From: Polaromonas sp. P2-4
GTDB taxonomy: Bacteria; Pseudomonadota; Gammaproteobacteria; Burkholderiales; Burkholderiaceae_C
Direction of reading: 5' to 3'
Length of the DNA: 64,000 bases
Assembly: GCA_024703855.1 (NCBI GenBank)
Contig: CP087965.1
Span: forward strand, 2,844,001-2,908,000
How positions within the stretch are numbered: the first letter of the stretch is position 1; each line of letters starts with the position of its first letter. The translations under genes and the position numbers were made by a program. Positions 1 to 8,384 of the stretch are shown here, in pieces. The notes under the pieces were generated by a model. The model was not told where the DNA came from and did no database searches. It was given only the letters and a program-made list of their open reading frames with translations.

Positions 1-98
1 GGGACAGTCCGGCGCCCTGAGAGTTGCCTCAAATTTAGCGATGGAGCATCATTACGTCGATACACTCTGGTTAATAGTCGCAAGCGGGGAACGTAATA

Positions 99-984
99 AT
101 GGATATGAAGCTTCTGGCCGTCTTTGATGAGATCTACAAGACCCGCAGTGTTTCCGCGCTGGAGAGAATCTCGAGCTTGCGCAAACCTCGGTCAGCCTGG
201 CGCTTGCGCGCCTGCGTCGACAGTTCAATGACCCTCTGTTTGTACGGACGGGCAGCGGCATGATGCCCACGCCGCACGCGGTGGCTCTGGTGCAGCCCCT
301 GCGCCAAGCGCTTGAACTCCTTCGGGTCGCGACGCAGCAACAGGTGGTGTTCGATCCGTCTTCATCCACCCGACACTTCCATATCGCGATGACGGACATC
401 AGCCATCTTGAATTCCTGCCGTCGCTGATCAACAAGATAGGCAAGCTCGCACCCGACATTCGGGTCGATGTGCTTCTGCATCACCTCGGAAACGCCGAAA
501 CTGCTGGAGTCGGGAGATGCCGACCTGGCAGTCGGATTCATGCCGGAACTGGAGGCGGGTTTCTACCAGCAGAAACTGTTTGACCAGACGTTTGCTTGCG
601 TGGTTCGGCTGGAGCATCCACGCATAAAGCAGCGCTTGACCGAGCACCTCTTCAAGCGCGAGAAGCACGTGGTCATCACGGCACCGGGCACTGGCCATGA
701 ACTGGTCGAGCAGGCCCTCGCGCGGCAGCGTCACGAGAATGGTGACCTTGTCCCTGCCCACGCTGCCTGGCGTGGGCAATTTGCTTGCGAATACCGATCT
801 GGTTGCGACCGTTCCGGAGCGTGTCGCTCAAATGCTTGTGCGAATCGCGAAGGTGAAAGCGCTGCCTCCGCCCTTCAAGTTCCCGTCATTCTCAATCAAG
901 CAACACTGGCACGAGCGCTATCAGCAGGACCCCGCCAACCAATGGCTTCGATCGACGGTGGCCGACTTGTTTCTCGAGGCGTGA
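99..984 (+). CDS. LysR-family transcriptional regulator, frameshifted
   Basis: An N-terminal winged helix-turn-helix (LAQTSVSLALARLRRQF, followed by DPLFVRTGSGMMPTPHA) and a LysR substrate-binding domain can be read only by joining three frames. The shifts fall near position 159 (one base missing between SA and GENLEL), near 475 (before TSETPKLLESGDADLAVGF) and near 735 (before VTRMVTLSLPTLPGVGN). Restored, the protein is about 295 residues, normal for the family, and resembles the NodD/LinR-like branch. The start is the ATG at 99, which gives the usual MDxKLLxVFDEIY opening. No target can be assigned. The three shifts could be sequence errors or true decay. Confidence 0.8.
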
Positions 985-1337
985 CTGTGCGGGTGTCAGT
1001 CTCGGACTAGGGGCGCTGGACTGAAGCCGCGTCGAATGTCGGTTGCTGATGTCCGCTTAGGGCCGAGACTTGCCCATCACGCGGGATTACTGAATGGCCG
1101 GATTCGCTGCATTACCGTCATTCATGACGAAATCTTGACCGGCTGCAATGGGCACGCAAGCGACATTGATGGCAGTCGGGTATGGCGCGACCGGCTCGTT
1201 AATTGCTCAAAGACAGCAATTTGCTGAGCAGGTTTCTTACGATTGAATGCCAGCGTGGATAACGAACGAAAATATTGGAGACAATACGGTACTGGTGAAA
1301 TATTTCAACCAGGTAAATAAAAGAAGGAAATTTAAAA
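985..1337. other. intergenic stretch without a recognised gene
   Basis: This stretch separates the LysR gene from the H1-like gene. A 63-codon open frame at 1036-1227 has no ribosome-binding site and no recognisable protein features, and I do not call it. The AT-richer segment from about 1255 to 1337 probably holds the promoter of the H1-like gene, with a GAAGGAAA ribosome-binding region at 1323-1330. Confidence 0.5.
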
Positions 1338-1684
1338 ATGGCAACTGCGAAAAAAACGGCTCCAAAGGCTACGGTAACTCCAAAGGCTGCGGCAACTCCA
1401 AAGAAGGTAACGGCTCCTGCGAAAGCGGTGAAACCCGTTGCCAAAGCCGCTGTAAAAAGGCGCCTGTTTCGAAGACAGCCAAGGCTGTTGCAAAACTTAG
1501 CGCAAGCATCATGAAGCTGACCGAACGCAAAGACAAAATCAATGCGGAAATCAACGCCCTGCGTGATCAACGTACTGCGCTGAAAGTTGTTCCGGTGGCT
1601 TCTGCGCCCGTAGCTCCAAAGGCAAAGGCTGCTCCTAAAGCTGCAGCGCCAAAGAAGGCGGCAAAGCCTGCTGCCAAGAAATAA
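1338..1684 (+). CDS. histone H1-like, Lys/Ala/Pro-rich protein, frameshifted
   Basis: Restored across one shift this is a basic protein of about 115 residues. It has an N-terminal K/A/P/T-rich tract (ATAKKTAPKATVTPKAAATP), a short predicted helical core (KLSASIMKLTERKDKINAEI) and a C-terminal tail ending KKAAKPAAKK. That layout is typical of bacterial H1-like or AlgP-like nucleoid proteins, which bind DNA non-specifically through lysine-rich tails. The shift lies in an A run near 1455-1459: adding one A restores AAVKKAPVSKTAK. The start is the ATG at 1338, with an AGGAAA-type ribosome-binding site about 8 bases upstream. A strong terminator follows at 1714. Confidence 0.8.
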
Positions 1685-1713
1685 TATTCTTTAGCGACAC
1701 TGTTGCTTTGCAG

Positions 1714-1739
1714 AAAAGACCCTTTTGGGTCTTTTCTTT
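1714..1739 (+). terminator. rho-independent terminator after the H1-like gene
   Basis: The stem AAAAGACCC (1714-1722) pairs perfectly with GGGTCTTTT (1727-1735) around a TTTT loop and runs into further T residues. It lies 30 bases past the stop codon. Confidence 0.9.
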
Positions 1740-1872
1740 TGTTCAAACCAATTGCCATTCCTGCTGCCGCTTGGAAAACTCCGCCGCAGTCAGATTCAAA
1801 GCGAGGTTTCGCCCTTGTTGGTTGTGCGTTAGTCGCTATCAAAAAGAGAGTAAATCCATTGCATCCCGGCGC

Positions 1873-3290
1873 TCACAGCGTAAAAATCTTGCCCGGGTTC
1901 ATGATGTTCTTCGGGTCGAGTGCTCGCTTGATGGTGCGCATCATCTCCACCGCGCCGTTGCCGGTTTCGGTGACCAGAAAGTCCATCTTGTGCAGGCCGA
2001 CACCGTGTTCGCCGGTGCAAGTGCCCTCCAGGCTCAGCGCGGTTCACCAGCTTGTGGTTCAGCGCTTCGGCCGCTTCGCGCTCTTCGGGTTTGTCGGGAT
2101 CGATCAGGTAGCCGAAGTGGAAGTTGCCGTCGCCGACATGGCCGACGAGGAAGTAGGGGATGCCGCTGGCATCGGCTTCGCTGACCGAGTCGAGCAGGCA
2201 GTCGGCGAGCCGGGAGATCGGCACGCAGGTGTCGGTGGAAATTGCGCGGCAGCCGGGTTTGGACTGGATCGCTGCAAAGTAGGCGTTGTGCCGGGCCGTC
2301 CAGAGCCGGGTGCGCTCTTCGGGCGTGCTGGCCCATTCAAAGGCATTGCCGCCGTGGCCGCTGGCCAGTTCCTGCACCAGCTCGGCCTGCTCTTTGACGC
2401 TGCTGGGCGTGCCATGAAACTCCATCAGCAGCATGGGCTCTTCGCGCAAGCCCAGTTTGGAATGAGCGTTGACCATGCGCACGGTGTTGTGGTCTATCAG
2501 TTCCACGCGCGCAATTGGCACGCCCATCTGGATCACTTCAATCGTGGTGTGCACCGCGGCCTCAATGCTGGGGAAAGAGCAGACCGCCGCTGAAATCGCT
2601 TCGGGCAGCGGGTAGAGCTTCACCGTGACTTCCGTGATCACGCCCAGCGTGCCTTCGCTGCCCACCATCAGGCGCGTCAGGTCGTAGCCGGCCGATGACT
2701 TTTGGCGCGGGTGCCGGTGCGAATGACCTGACCGTCGGCCGTCACCACTTCCAGCGCCAGCACGTTTTCGCGCATGGTGCCGTAGCGCACGGCATTGGTG
2801 CCGCTGGCGCGCGTGGCGCTCATGCCGCCCAGGGTGGCGTCGGCGCCGGGGTCAATCGGAAAAAACAGGCCGGTGCTCTTGACCTCTTCATTGAGCTGCT
2901 TGCGCGTGACGCCGGGCTGCACGGTCACGGTCAGGTCTTCGGCGTTGACCGACAGCACCTTGTTCATGCGGCTCACATCGATGCTGATGCCGCCTTGCAC
3001 GGCCAGCAAATGGCCTTCAAGCGAGGTGCCGACGCCAAACGGAATGACCGGCACGCTGTACTGGCTGGCCAGCTTCACTGCATCGGCCACGTCGGCCGTG
3101 CTTTCGGCAAACACCACGGCGGCGGGCGGCGGCGCGGCAAACGAGGACTCGTCACGCCCGTGCTGCTCGCGCACCACCAGGGCGGTGGAGCAGCGCTCGG
3201 CAAAACGGGCCTTGAGGGCGTCTAACAGTGCTGTGGGCGTTTCCGCTGGTGGATTTCAGGCAGCAGGTGTTCGGGTAGCGGTGCATTCAT
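1873..3290 (-). CDS. FAD-linked oxidase, D-lactate dehydrogenase/GlcD type, frameshifted
   Basis: This flavoprotein of about 472 residues probably oxidises a 2-hydroxy acid such as D-lactate or glycolate. The PCMH FAD-binding domain shows PFGVGTSLEGH, DPGADATLGGM and GYDLTRLMVGSEGTLG. The C-terminal cap contains SRLADCLLD, HVGDGNFHFGYLID (the His-rich metal or substrate site) and GEHGVGLHKMDF, ending MNPGKIFTL. Three shifts must be repaired: near 3250 (N-terminus), near 2693 (A run in RAKKSSAGYD) and near 2040 (NRALSLEGTCTGEH). The A-run case suggests sequence error. The LysR gene at 3403 is divergent and may control it. Confidence 0.85.
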
Positions 3291-3402
3291 GGGGTTTCCT
3301 GGGCTAAACGGGGCTCAACGAGGGTATGGCACAGTTTACGACTTGCGGGTGAAATAATCGACAGCCTGGAAACCGCATGAAGCGGCATCACAAGGAGATT
3401 GA

Positions 3403-4335
3403 GTGAACAAGTTGCAAGCCATGCAGGCTTTTGTACGGGTGGTAGAGGCGGGCACTTTCACCAAGGCGGCCGAGTCCATGGATTTGCCCAAACCGTCGGT
3501 GACCCGCATGGTCCAGGCGCTGGAAAAGCAGCTCGAGACCAAACTGCTGAACCGCACCACGCGCCGCGTCACGCCAACGCCTGAAGGCTTGGCCTACTAC
3601 GAGCGCGTGTCCCGCCTGCTTGGTGAGATGGACGAGCTGGAGTCCAACATGCTGCGCGCCAAGGCCAGTCCGCGCGGGCGCCTGAAGGTGGACATTCCCG
3701 GTGCGCTGGCGCTGGCCGTCATCATTCCGGCCCTGCCGGAGTTTCACGCTCGTTACCCCGACATCCAGATCAACCTGGGCGTGGGCGACCGCCGTGTCGA
3801 TATGGTCAGCGACAACCTCGACTGTGTGATTCGTGCGGGCGCGCTGGAAGACCAGTCGCTGGTGGCCAGACATGTCGGGGAGATTCATTTGATGGCCTGT
3901 GCCAGCCCCGACTACCTCAAGCGCCATGGCATGCCAACGCACCCGAGCGACATCGAAAACGGGCACACCTTGGTCGGCTATTTCTCGATGAAAACGGGCC
4001 AGCTGTCACCGGTTGATTTCGATGATGAGGGCCAGCCCGTCAAGGTGCTCGGACGCTACGTGGTCTCGGTCAACGATGCCAATGCCTATGTGGCGGCGGG
4101 TCTTGCCGGGCTGGGCATTGTGCATGCACCGAGTTTTCTGGTGCAGTCGCACATCCGCAGCGGCGCACTGCTGCCGCTGCAGCCGCAGTGGTGCTCCGAG
4201 CCCTTGCCTGTGCATGTGGTTTATCCGCCCAACCGGCACCTTAGCAACAAGGTGCGCGTTTTCGTGGACTGGGTCGCCGAGCTGTTTGCGCGGCATGACC
4301 TGATACAGCGAAAAAGCACTTTCCCCAAAGTTTGA
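3403..4335 (+). CDS. LysR-family transcriptional regulator
   Basis: An intact 310-residue LysR protein. The winged helix-turn-helix spans about residues 15-60 (GTFTKAAESMDLPKPSVTRM, then LLNRTTRRVTPTPEG), followed by a substrate-binding domain of the type 2 periplasmic fold (GRLKVDIPGALA, DNLDCVIRAGAL). It belongs to the branch that includes DmlR-type regulators. It starts at a GTG preceded by AAGGAG at 3392-3397. It is transcribed divergently from the FAD-linked oxidase, so a role as that gene's regulator is plausible but inferred from position only. Confidence 0.9.
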   Translation: MNKLQAMQAFVRVVEAGTFTKAAESMDLPKPSVTRMVQALEKQLETKLLNRTTRRVTPTPEGLAYYERVSRLLGEMDELESNMLRAKASPRGRLKVDIPGALALAVIIPALPEFHARYPDIQINLGVGDRRVDMVSDNLDCVIRAGALEDQSLVARHVGEIHLMACASPDYLKRHGMPTHPSDIENGHTLVGYFSMKTGQLSPVDFDDEGQPVKVLGRYVVSVNDANAYVAAGLAGLGIVHAPSFLVQSHIRSGALLPLQPQWCSEPLPVHVVYPPNRHLSNKVRVFVDWVAELFARHDLIQRKSTFPKV

Positions 4336-4551
4336 GGCACCAGGGTCGCTTGAGCGGATTTCAAGCCCCTGATTGTTATCAAACGAACAAAGCAGTATTG
4401 GGCGCAGAGTGCTTTTTCTTATCAATCAGACGTTTTAAAGTTCACCCATCGATGAGACGAATCCAAACAAAGACGCCGCATCGAGGCTGGACACCCGAGA
4501 AAACTTTTTCCCCTGTCGCCCAGAAATTAACTTAACTTCAAAGGAAATTTC

Positions 4552-4890
4552 ATGTTGAATACCAAACTCGCCTCTGCCCTCGTGATCGCTGCTTCTGCCT
4601 TTGCCGCCGGTAGCGCCATGGCCCAACCCGCCTTTGCCTACAACGGCGACGCCGGCAAAACCCGCACTGAAGTTCAGGCTGATCTGGTGGCCTCCCGCAC
4701 CAACGGCCAGTACGCGGCACTGGAGAGCGACAGCCATGCGGTGTTCTTCACCGAGGCTGGCAAGTCGGCCGTCACGCGTGACCAGGTGCGTAGCGAGGCA
4801 TCCGCCGCCCGTGCCAATGGCGCGCAAGCCACACTGGCCAGCGACAGCTTCAGCGTGTTCTTCCCCGCAGTGAAAGCCAACAAAAGCTAA
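4552..4890 (+). CDS. small exported protein, DUF4148-like
   Basis: A 112-residue protein with a clear signal peptide (MLNTKLASALVIAASAFAAG, cleavage after AMAQ or nearby). It contains two tandem units of the form TRxEVxADLVASRTNGQYA and TRDQVRSEASAARANGAQA, each followed by a SDSxxVFF motif. This resembles DUF4148, a betaproteobacterial periplasmic family of unknown function. The ribosome-binding site AAAGGAAA lies at 4540-4547, and a terminator follows at 4941. The internal repeat suggests a duplicated module. Confidence 0.85.
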   Translation: MLNTKLASALVIAASAFAAGSAMAQPAFAYNGDAGKTRTEVQADLVASRTNGQYAALESDSHAVFFTEAGKSAVTRDQVRSEASAARANGAQATLASDSFSVFFPAVKANKS

Positions 4891-4940
4891 TCACCCAGCG
4901 CAAAGCGCATGCGCTGAAGGTCCCTGGACCCTCAGCCCAA

Positions 4941-4969
4941 CAGCCTCCCAGAGTGGAGGCTGTTTTTTT
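4941..4969 (+). terminator. rho-independent terminator after the DUF4148-like gene
   Basis: CAGCCTCC (4941-4948) pairs with GGAGGCTG (4955-4962) around a 6-base loop and is followed by seven T residues. Confidence 0.92.
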
Positions 4970-5007
4970 GGAAGTCCAACAAACGCTTGCGCTGCCTGCA
5001 AGCCGCT

Positions 5008-5337
5008 TCAGTGTTTCAGCGCGTTGTCAAACTCTTCACGCGAGAGGAACTGATCTTTGTTGGTATCCAGCTGGTCGAAACGCAGTGCGATGGCGGGGAG
5101 GTGCTCGGCCTCCGTGCGGCTGAGCTTTCCGTCCTCGTTGTTATCGGTGCGGGCAAACGCGGCATCAACCTGCCGAAGGCGCGGCTTGCCTGACGATGGC
5201 GGCTCTGCCGTTGCGGCGGTCACCGGGGTGAGGGTGTGTGATTGCACGGACTCTGATGTCTGGGCGCTCACAGCCACGCTTGCCGCCAGAGAACAGGCCG
5301 CAAGCAACAGGGCACGGTGTGTTTTGAAGCCAGGCAT
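5008..5337 (-). CDS. periplasmic EF-hand calcium-binding protein
   Basis: A roughly 109-residue protein with a signal peptide (HRALLLAACSLAASVAVSAQ) and two canonical 12-residue EF-hand loops, DNNEDGKLSRTE and DTNKDQFLSREE, each with Asp at 1, Asn at 3, Asp at 5 and Glu at 12. It should bind two calcium ions in the periplasm; its partner is unknown. The ATG at 5337 is chosen because it directly precedes the signal peptide; an in-frame GTG at 5358 is an alternative. It converges with the DUF4148-like gene, whose terminator lies between them. Confidence 0.85.
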   Translation of the reverse strand: MPGFKTHRALLLAACSLAASVAVSAQTSESVQSHTLTPVTAATAEPPSSGKPRLRQVDAAFARTDNNEDGKLSRTEAEHLPAIALRFDQLDTNKDQFLSREEFDNALKH

Positions 5338-5525
5338 AAAATGGTGTTGAAGCGCCACGGTAATCGCTTCTTTTAGTTGAACATGCCCTTATTGCACCGC
5401 ATTCCACGACAGTAAGTGAGCACTTTTTCAGGATGTTGCTTCGCTGACATTCTGCGTTGATGGGGCACAACTGCTTTCCTCATGTAACCTGCTGATTTCT
5501 TCACCACGCCGCACGGACTTCAATC

Positions 5526-6113
5526 ATGGCCAACAGACTTTCCAAAATCGCAACGCGCACCGGCGACAACGGCACCACCGGGCTGGGCGACAACACGCGC
5601 GTGTCCAAAGACAGCCTGCGGGTGCATGCCATGGGCGACGTCGATGAATTGAATTCGCAGATCGGCGTGCTGCTCTGCGAAGAAATGCCGCCCGGCGTGC
5701 GCGACCTGCTGGTCGAAGTCCAGCACCAGCTGTTCAACCTGGGCGGTGAGCTGTCCATTCCGGGTTTTGAGCTGATCAAGGCGGAAGCGGTGGCGCAGCT
5801 GGATGCGGCCCTTGAAGAGCACAACGCCCAGTTGCCGCGCCTGGCCGAATTTATTTTGCCGGCCGGTTCGCGTGCCGCATCGCTCGCGCATGTGTGCCGC
5901 ACCGTGGCGCGCCGCGCCGAACGCGCGGTGGTGGCGCTGGGCGAAGCCGAGCCGCTGAAAGACGCGCCGCGCCAGTACCTGAACCGCCTGAGCGATTTGC
6001 TGTTTGTGCTGTCGCGCGTGCTCAACCGCATGAACGGCGGCGACGATGTGTACTGGAAGAGCGAGCGTCTGGCGCGCTGCCAGCGAGCCGTAACGGGCGA
6101 GTCGGGCGCTTGA
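5526..6113 (+). CDS. corrinoid (cob(I)alamin) adenosyltransferase, PduO type
   Basis: An intact 195-residue enzyme that transfers the adenosyl group of ATP to cob(I)alamin or cob(I)yrinic acid diamide to make the B12 coenzyme. The N-terminal ATP-binding loop TRTGDNGTTGLGD, the MGDVDELNSQIG motif and the signature RTVARRAERAVVAL with LNRLSDLLFVLSRVLNR near the C-terminus are those of the PduO/MMAB family. The length is normal. The gene is alone, with no other cobalamin genes nearby. A family A repeat fills the whole gap to the next, convergent gene. Confidence 0.93.
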   Translation: MANRLSKIATRTGDNGTTGLGDNTRVSKDSLRVHAMGDVDELNSQIGVLLCEEMPPGVRDLLVEVQHQLFNLGGELSIPGFELIKAEAVAQLDAALEEHNAQLPRLAEFILPAGSRAASLAHVCRTVARRAERAVVALGEAEPLKDAPRQYLNRLSDLLFVLSRVLNRMNGGDDVYWKSERLARCQRAVTGESGA

Positions 6114-6172
6114 TGCTATAAAAAGATAGCTGTATGCGCCCGTTCTGTATGGGCGAGAGCCCTAAAACATTG
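6114..6172 (+). repeat. family A interspersed repeat, copy A1
   Basis: The head GCTATAAAAAGATAGC is followed by AGCTGTATGCGCCCGTTCTG (overlapping the head), GGGCGAGAGCCCT and an A/T-rich tail. It exactly fills the space between two convergent stop codons. The 20-base core is identical in copy A2 at 54493. Confidence 0.75.
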
Positions 6173-6595
6173 CTAACGAGGCTGCAGCATGGCCATCGTG
6201 ATGCGCGACACACAAGTCAGCTCGCCCGCGTCGTTGGTCAGCTCGATTTGCCAGACCTGGGTGCTGCGGCCCAGGTGCACGGGGCGCGCGATGCCGGTCA
6301 CCCAGCCGCTGGTCGTGCCCTTGAGGTGGTTGGCATTGATGTCCAGTCCGACGGCGCGATGACCCTCGGGGGCCGTATAGGCCGCACCGCAGGAGCCCAG
6401 CGTTTCAGCCAGCACCACCGCCACACCGCCGTGCAGCAAACCGTAGGGCTGGACCGTGCGACGGTCTACCGGCACGCGGGCGCGAATGAAATCATCACCG
6501 ACCTCGAGAAATTCGATGCCCAGATGGGTGACGGCGCTGTTGGCGTTGGAGGCGGTGAGCAGTTCGACGGAGATGGGCTGTTTCCAGATGCGCAT
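6173..6595 (-). CDS. hotdog-fold acyl-CoA thioesterase, PaaI/MenI-like
   Basis: A 140-residue single-domain hotdog protein. The LLHGGV motif (residues 53-58) and Glu64 in VLAETLGSCGA match the active site of the YdiI/MenI thioesterases, and the motif GLDINANHLKGTTSG forms the CoA-binding segment. It probably hydrolyses an aromatic or short acyl-CoA in the cytoplasm. The substrate cannot be read from the sequence, and neighbouring genes do not specify a pathway. The start is the ATG at 6595. The TAG stop lies at the end of repeat A1. Confidence 0.88.
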   Translation of the reverse strand: MRIWKQPISVELLTASNANSAVTHLGIEFLEVGDDFIRARVPVDRRTVQPYGLLHGGVAVVLAETLGSCGAAYTAPEGHRAVGLDINANHLKGTTSGWVTGIARPVHLGRSTQVWQIELTNDAGELTCVSRITMAMLQPR

Positions 6596-6948
6596 GGCGG
6601 CTCCACTTTCAGGCGATGGGTTGTCAAGATGCAGGCAATGCCTCCACTATACGGTTGCCGCCTGCAGCCGATAGGCCGTCTGTCGCGCCCGCGTCAGTCG
6701 CTGGCCCGGCGCGCGGCGACCGAGCTGGAGGGTGCCACGCTGGGCAAAATTCCCAGCCCTGAGCCCGATCGCAAAAACAGCCCAGTGGCGTCCAGGTAAG
6801 TCCCCATAAAACCCGGTCGCGGTGTGGGACTTTGCATACCGCTGAATGCTGCAACTGGTTATATTGGCGCTAGGGCCTTGCCGGCGGCAAGTTTTTCGGT
6901 TGCCTCCTAAGGCCATGTGTCCTTGCCCACAAACCAAGGCCCCAAGCC
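6596..6948. other. divergent intergenic region
   Basis: This lies between the thioesterase (minus strand) and the coiled-coil gene (plus strand). It must contain both promoters. No convincing operator, hairpin or small gene was found. Confidence 0.4.
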
Positions 6949-7335
6949 ATGTCACCACAGCTGCAGCCCATAGCATTCGCTTCCACCGCCACCTCAACCA
7001 CCTCTACCACCACGTTACTCGGGCGGGCGCTTGACCAGAACGAGGCCGTCAAAGACACCGTGGAGCAGTCAGCCGACGAACTGCTGGTAATCAACGCGGT
7101 GCTCAAACAAGCGCTTCCTGAGCACGTACAAACCGGGGAAGTGGCACGAGCGCTTCAGAAAACCGACGAACTGGAGAGCCGGATACAGGAGTCCGTCGAG
7201 GATCTGGCGCAGGTCAATCAGGTGCTGGCGCAGGAAATCTGCAAACACGTCGATCTGGAGCGCGAACTGGCAGCCACCAAGGCGGCCCTCGCGCAAGCCA
7301 AGGGTCAGTTCAAAGGCCGGTTTTTCATGAAGTAA
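6949..7335 (+). CDS. hypothetical coiled-coil protein
   Basis: A 128-residue soluble protein. A Thr/Ser-rich N-terminus is followed by a long amphipathic helix from about residue 25 onward with heptad-like spacing (VKDTVEQSADELLVINAVLK, then ESRIQESVEDLAQVNQVLAQ), ending in KGRFFMK. The two parts look like an internal duplication, both carrying the pattern DLxxVNxVL or ELLVINAVL. I do not recognise the family; it could be a scaffold or adaptor protein. Family B repeat copy B1 follows directly. Confidence 0.6.
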   Translation: MSPQLQPIAFASTATSTTSTTTLLGRALDQNEAVKDTVEQSADELLVINAVLKQALPEHVQTGEVARALQKTDELESRIQESVEDLAQVNQVLAQEICKHVDLERELAATKAALAQAKGQFKGRFFMK

Positions 7336-7437
7336 TTCCATTTCTACTTCAACGCGATATGTCGTTGCCCCGCCTTGCCGTGCTAAAGCACTGTCTGCGG
7401 CGGCGCGCCTAATCTCGCATCGAATTAGAAACGGAAT
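7334..7437 (+). repeat. family B palindromic repeat, copy B1
   Basis: An imperfect palindrome of about 104 bp with inverted ends (ATTCCATTTCTA near 7335 and TTAGAAACGGAAT near 7425). The central hairpin is GTGCTAAAGCAC inside GCCTTGCCG...CTGTCTGCGGCG. Copy B2 at 45480 shares the core GCCTTGCCGTGCT, AGCACTGTCTGCGGCG and CGCGCCT. Confidence 0.75.
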
Positions 7438-7463
7438 AAGCCCCGTCTGGGGGCGGTGTGGCC

Positions 7464-7485
7464 GGAGGCGTTTTAGCACGCCTCC
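7464..7485. other. short hairpin in the 7438-7655 gap
   Basis: GGAGGCG (7464-7470) pairs with CGCCTCC (7479-7485). There is no T tract after it. It lies upstream of the decayed receptor gene and its role is unknown. Confidence 0.4.
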
Positions 7486-7655
7486 CGTTCGGTCTGCGCG
7501 GCACGCGTCGCCAACCGGACAGGGGTTTTGCAGGTGATTCTTTACACTTAAACAATATTGCCGTCAGCATTTTGGCGCGAAGTCAAAGGGACTTTGTCCC
7601 CACTCACCCCATCTCATCCCGGCCCACTGGGCCGCCCTCTTTGGAGATTTCCGCC

Positions 7656-8309
7656 ATGCTGCTTCGTCGCCGCTTACTTTCGCTTGCCCCGCAACTGGCG
7701 GCTCTTTCGGTCGCCCCCGCCTTCATCCGCAACGCCTGCGCCCAGGAGGGCCTGAGCGCCAAGACCGTGACCATTGGCAGCCGGGCGCACTCAGCGGCCC
7801 GCTAGGCGGCTTCGGCGTGGACCTCAAGCTCGGCGTGGACGCCGCCATGGCGCAGATCAACGCCAAGGGCGGCGTGAACGGCCGCATGTTGCAGTTCCAG
7901 ATGGTGGACGACGCTTACGTGCCGCAACGCACGGCCGAGAACGTCAAGAGACGGCCTGAAGGGTCTGGGCGCCGCCGGCTCCGGCCTGGCGCTGACCATG
8001 GTGTTCCCCGATCCGCATCGGGCCAAGACCCAGGTGGTGCGCGACTACCAGGCCGCGATGCGCGCCGCCGGCCAGCAGGAGTTCTCGTTGGGCAGCCTGG
8101 AGAGTTACATCAACGCCCGCGTGCTGGCCGAGGGCCTGGAGCGCGCCGGCCGCGAAGTGACGCGCGCCAAGCTGCGCACGGCCCTTGCCTCAGTGCACAA
8201 CTACGACCTGGGTGGCTTCAGCGTCGACTACTCGGCGGCGGCCCCGTTCGTGGGCTCACGTTTTGTGGACCTCGGCGTGCTCGGCGCTGGCGGTCGCTTC
8301 CTCGGTTGA
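7656..8309 (+). pseudogene. decayed branched-chain amino acid-type ABC receptor
   Basis: The beginning and end of a type 1 periplasmic binding protein (LivK/UrtA-like) can be read, but the middle is missing. The N-terminus has a signal peptide (MLLRRRLLSLAPQLAALSVA) and GVDLKLGVDAAMAQINAKGG, reached only after a shift near 7790. At about 7945-7965 the text jumps from RTAENVK to AAGSGLALTMVFPDP, which belongs about 200 residues further on in full-length relatives, and then continues normally to LGAGGRFLG. Family members are about 370-390 residues; only about 215 remain. An internal deletion of this size is not a sequencing slip, so this is a genuine relic. No permease or ATPase partner genes are nearby. 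Confidence 0.8.
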
Positions 8310-8331
8310 TTTTTCGGGTTTTACAAAGAAA

Positions 8332-8363
8332 AAGCGCATGCAGCCCGCGAGTTGCATGCGCTT
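8332..8363. terminator. bidirectional hairpin between convergent genes
   Basis: AAGCGCATGCA (8332-8342) and TGCATGCGCTT (8353-8363) form a perfect 11-bp stem. It separates the receptor relic from the permease gene and touches family A repeat copy A12. It has short A and T flanks, so it is likely a bidirectional terminator. Confidence 0.65.
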
Positions 8364-8366
8364 ATA

Positions 8367-8384
8367 GCTATCAAATCGGTAGCG
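8367..8384 (+). repeat. family A repeat head, copy A12 (partial)
   Basis: GCTATCAAATCGGTAGCG resembles the head of the family A repeat. It supplies the stop codon and last residues of the permease gene on the minus strand. Confidence 0.5.

Noticed and set aside
1036..1227. 63-codon open frame between the LysR and H1-like genes
   Set aside because: No ribosome-binding site, no recognisable protein features, and composition unlike neighbouring genes.
1338..1684. Programmed frameshifting in the H1-like gene
   Set aside because: There is an A run, but no downstream structure or Shine-Dalgarno-like stimulator was seen, and similar A- and T-run shifts occur in many unrelated genes in this window.
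1835..1857. GCTATCAAAAAGAGAGTAAATCC as another family A repeat
   Set aside because: It has half of the head palindrome only and no body.
2695..3225. Long antisense open frames over the FAD-linked oxidase (and similar ones over other genes)
   Set aside because: These arise from high GC content; they have no protein features and the opposite strand carries clear family motifs.
4370..4415. TTGTTATCAAACGAACAAAG and following bases as a family A repeat
   Set aside because: The head is not palindromic and the body match (TATTGGGCGC) is weak.
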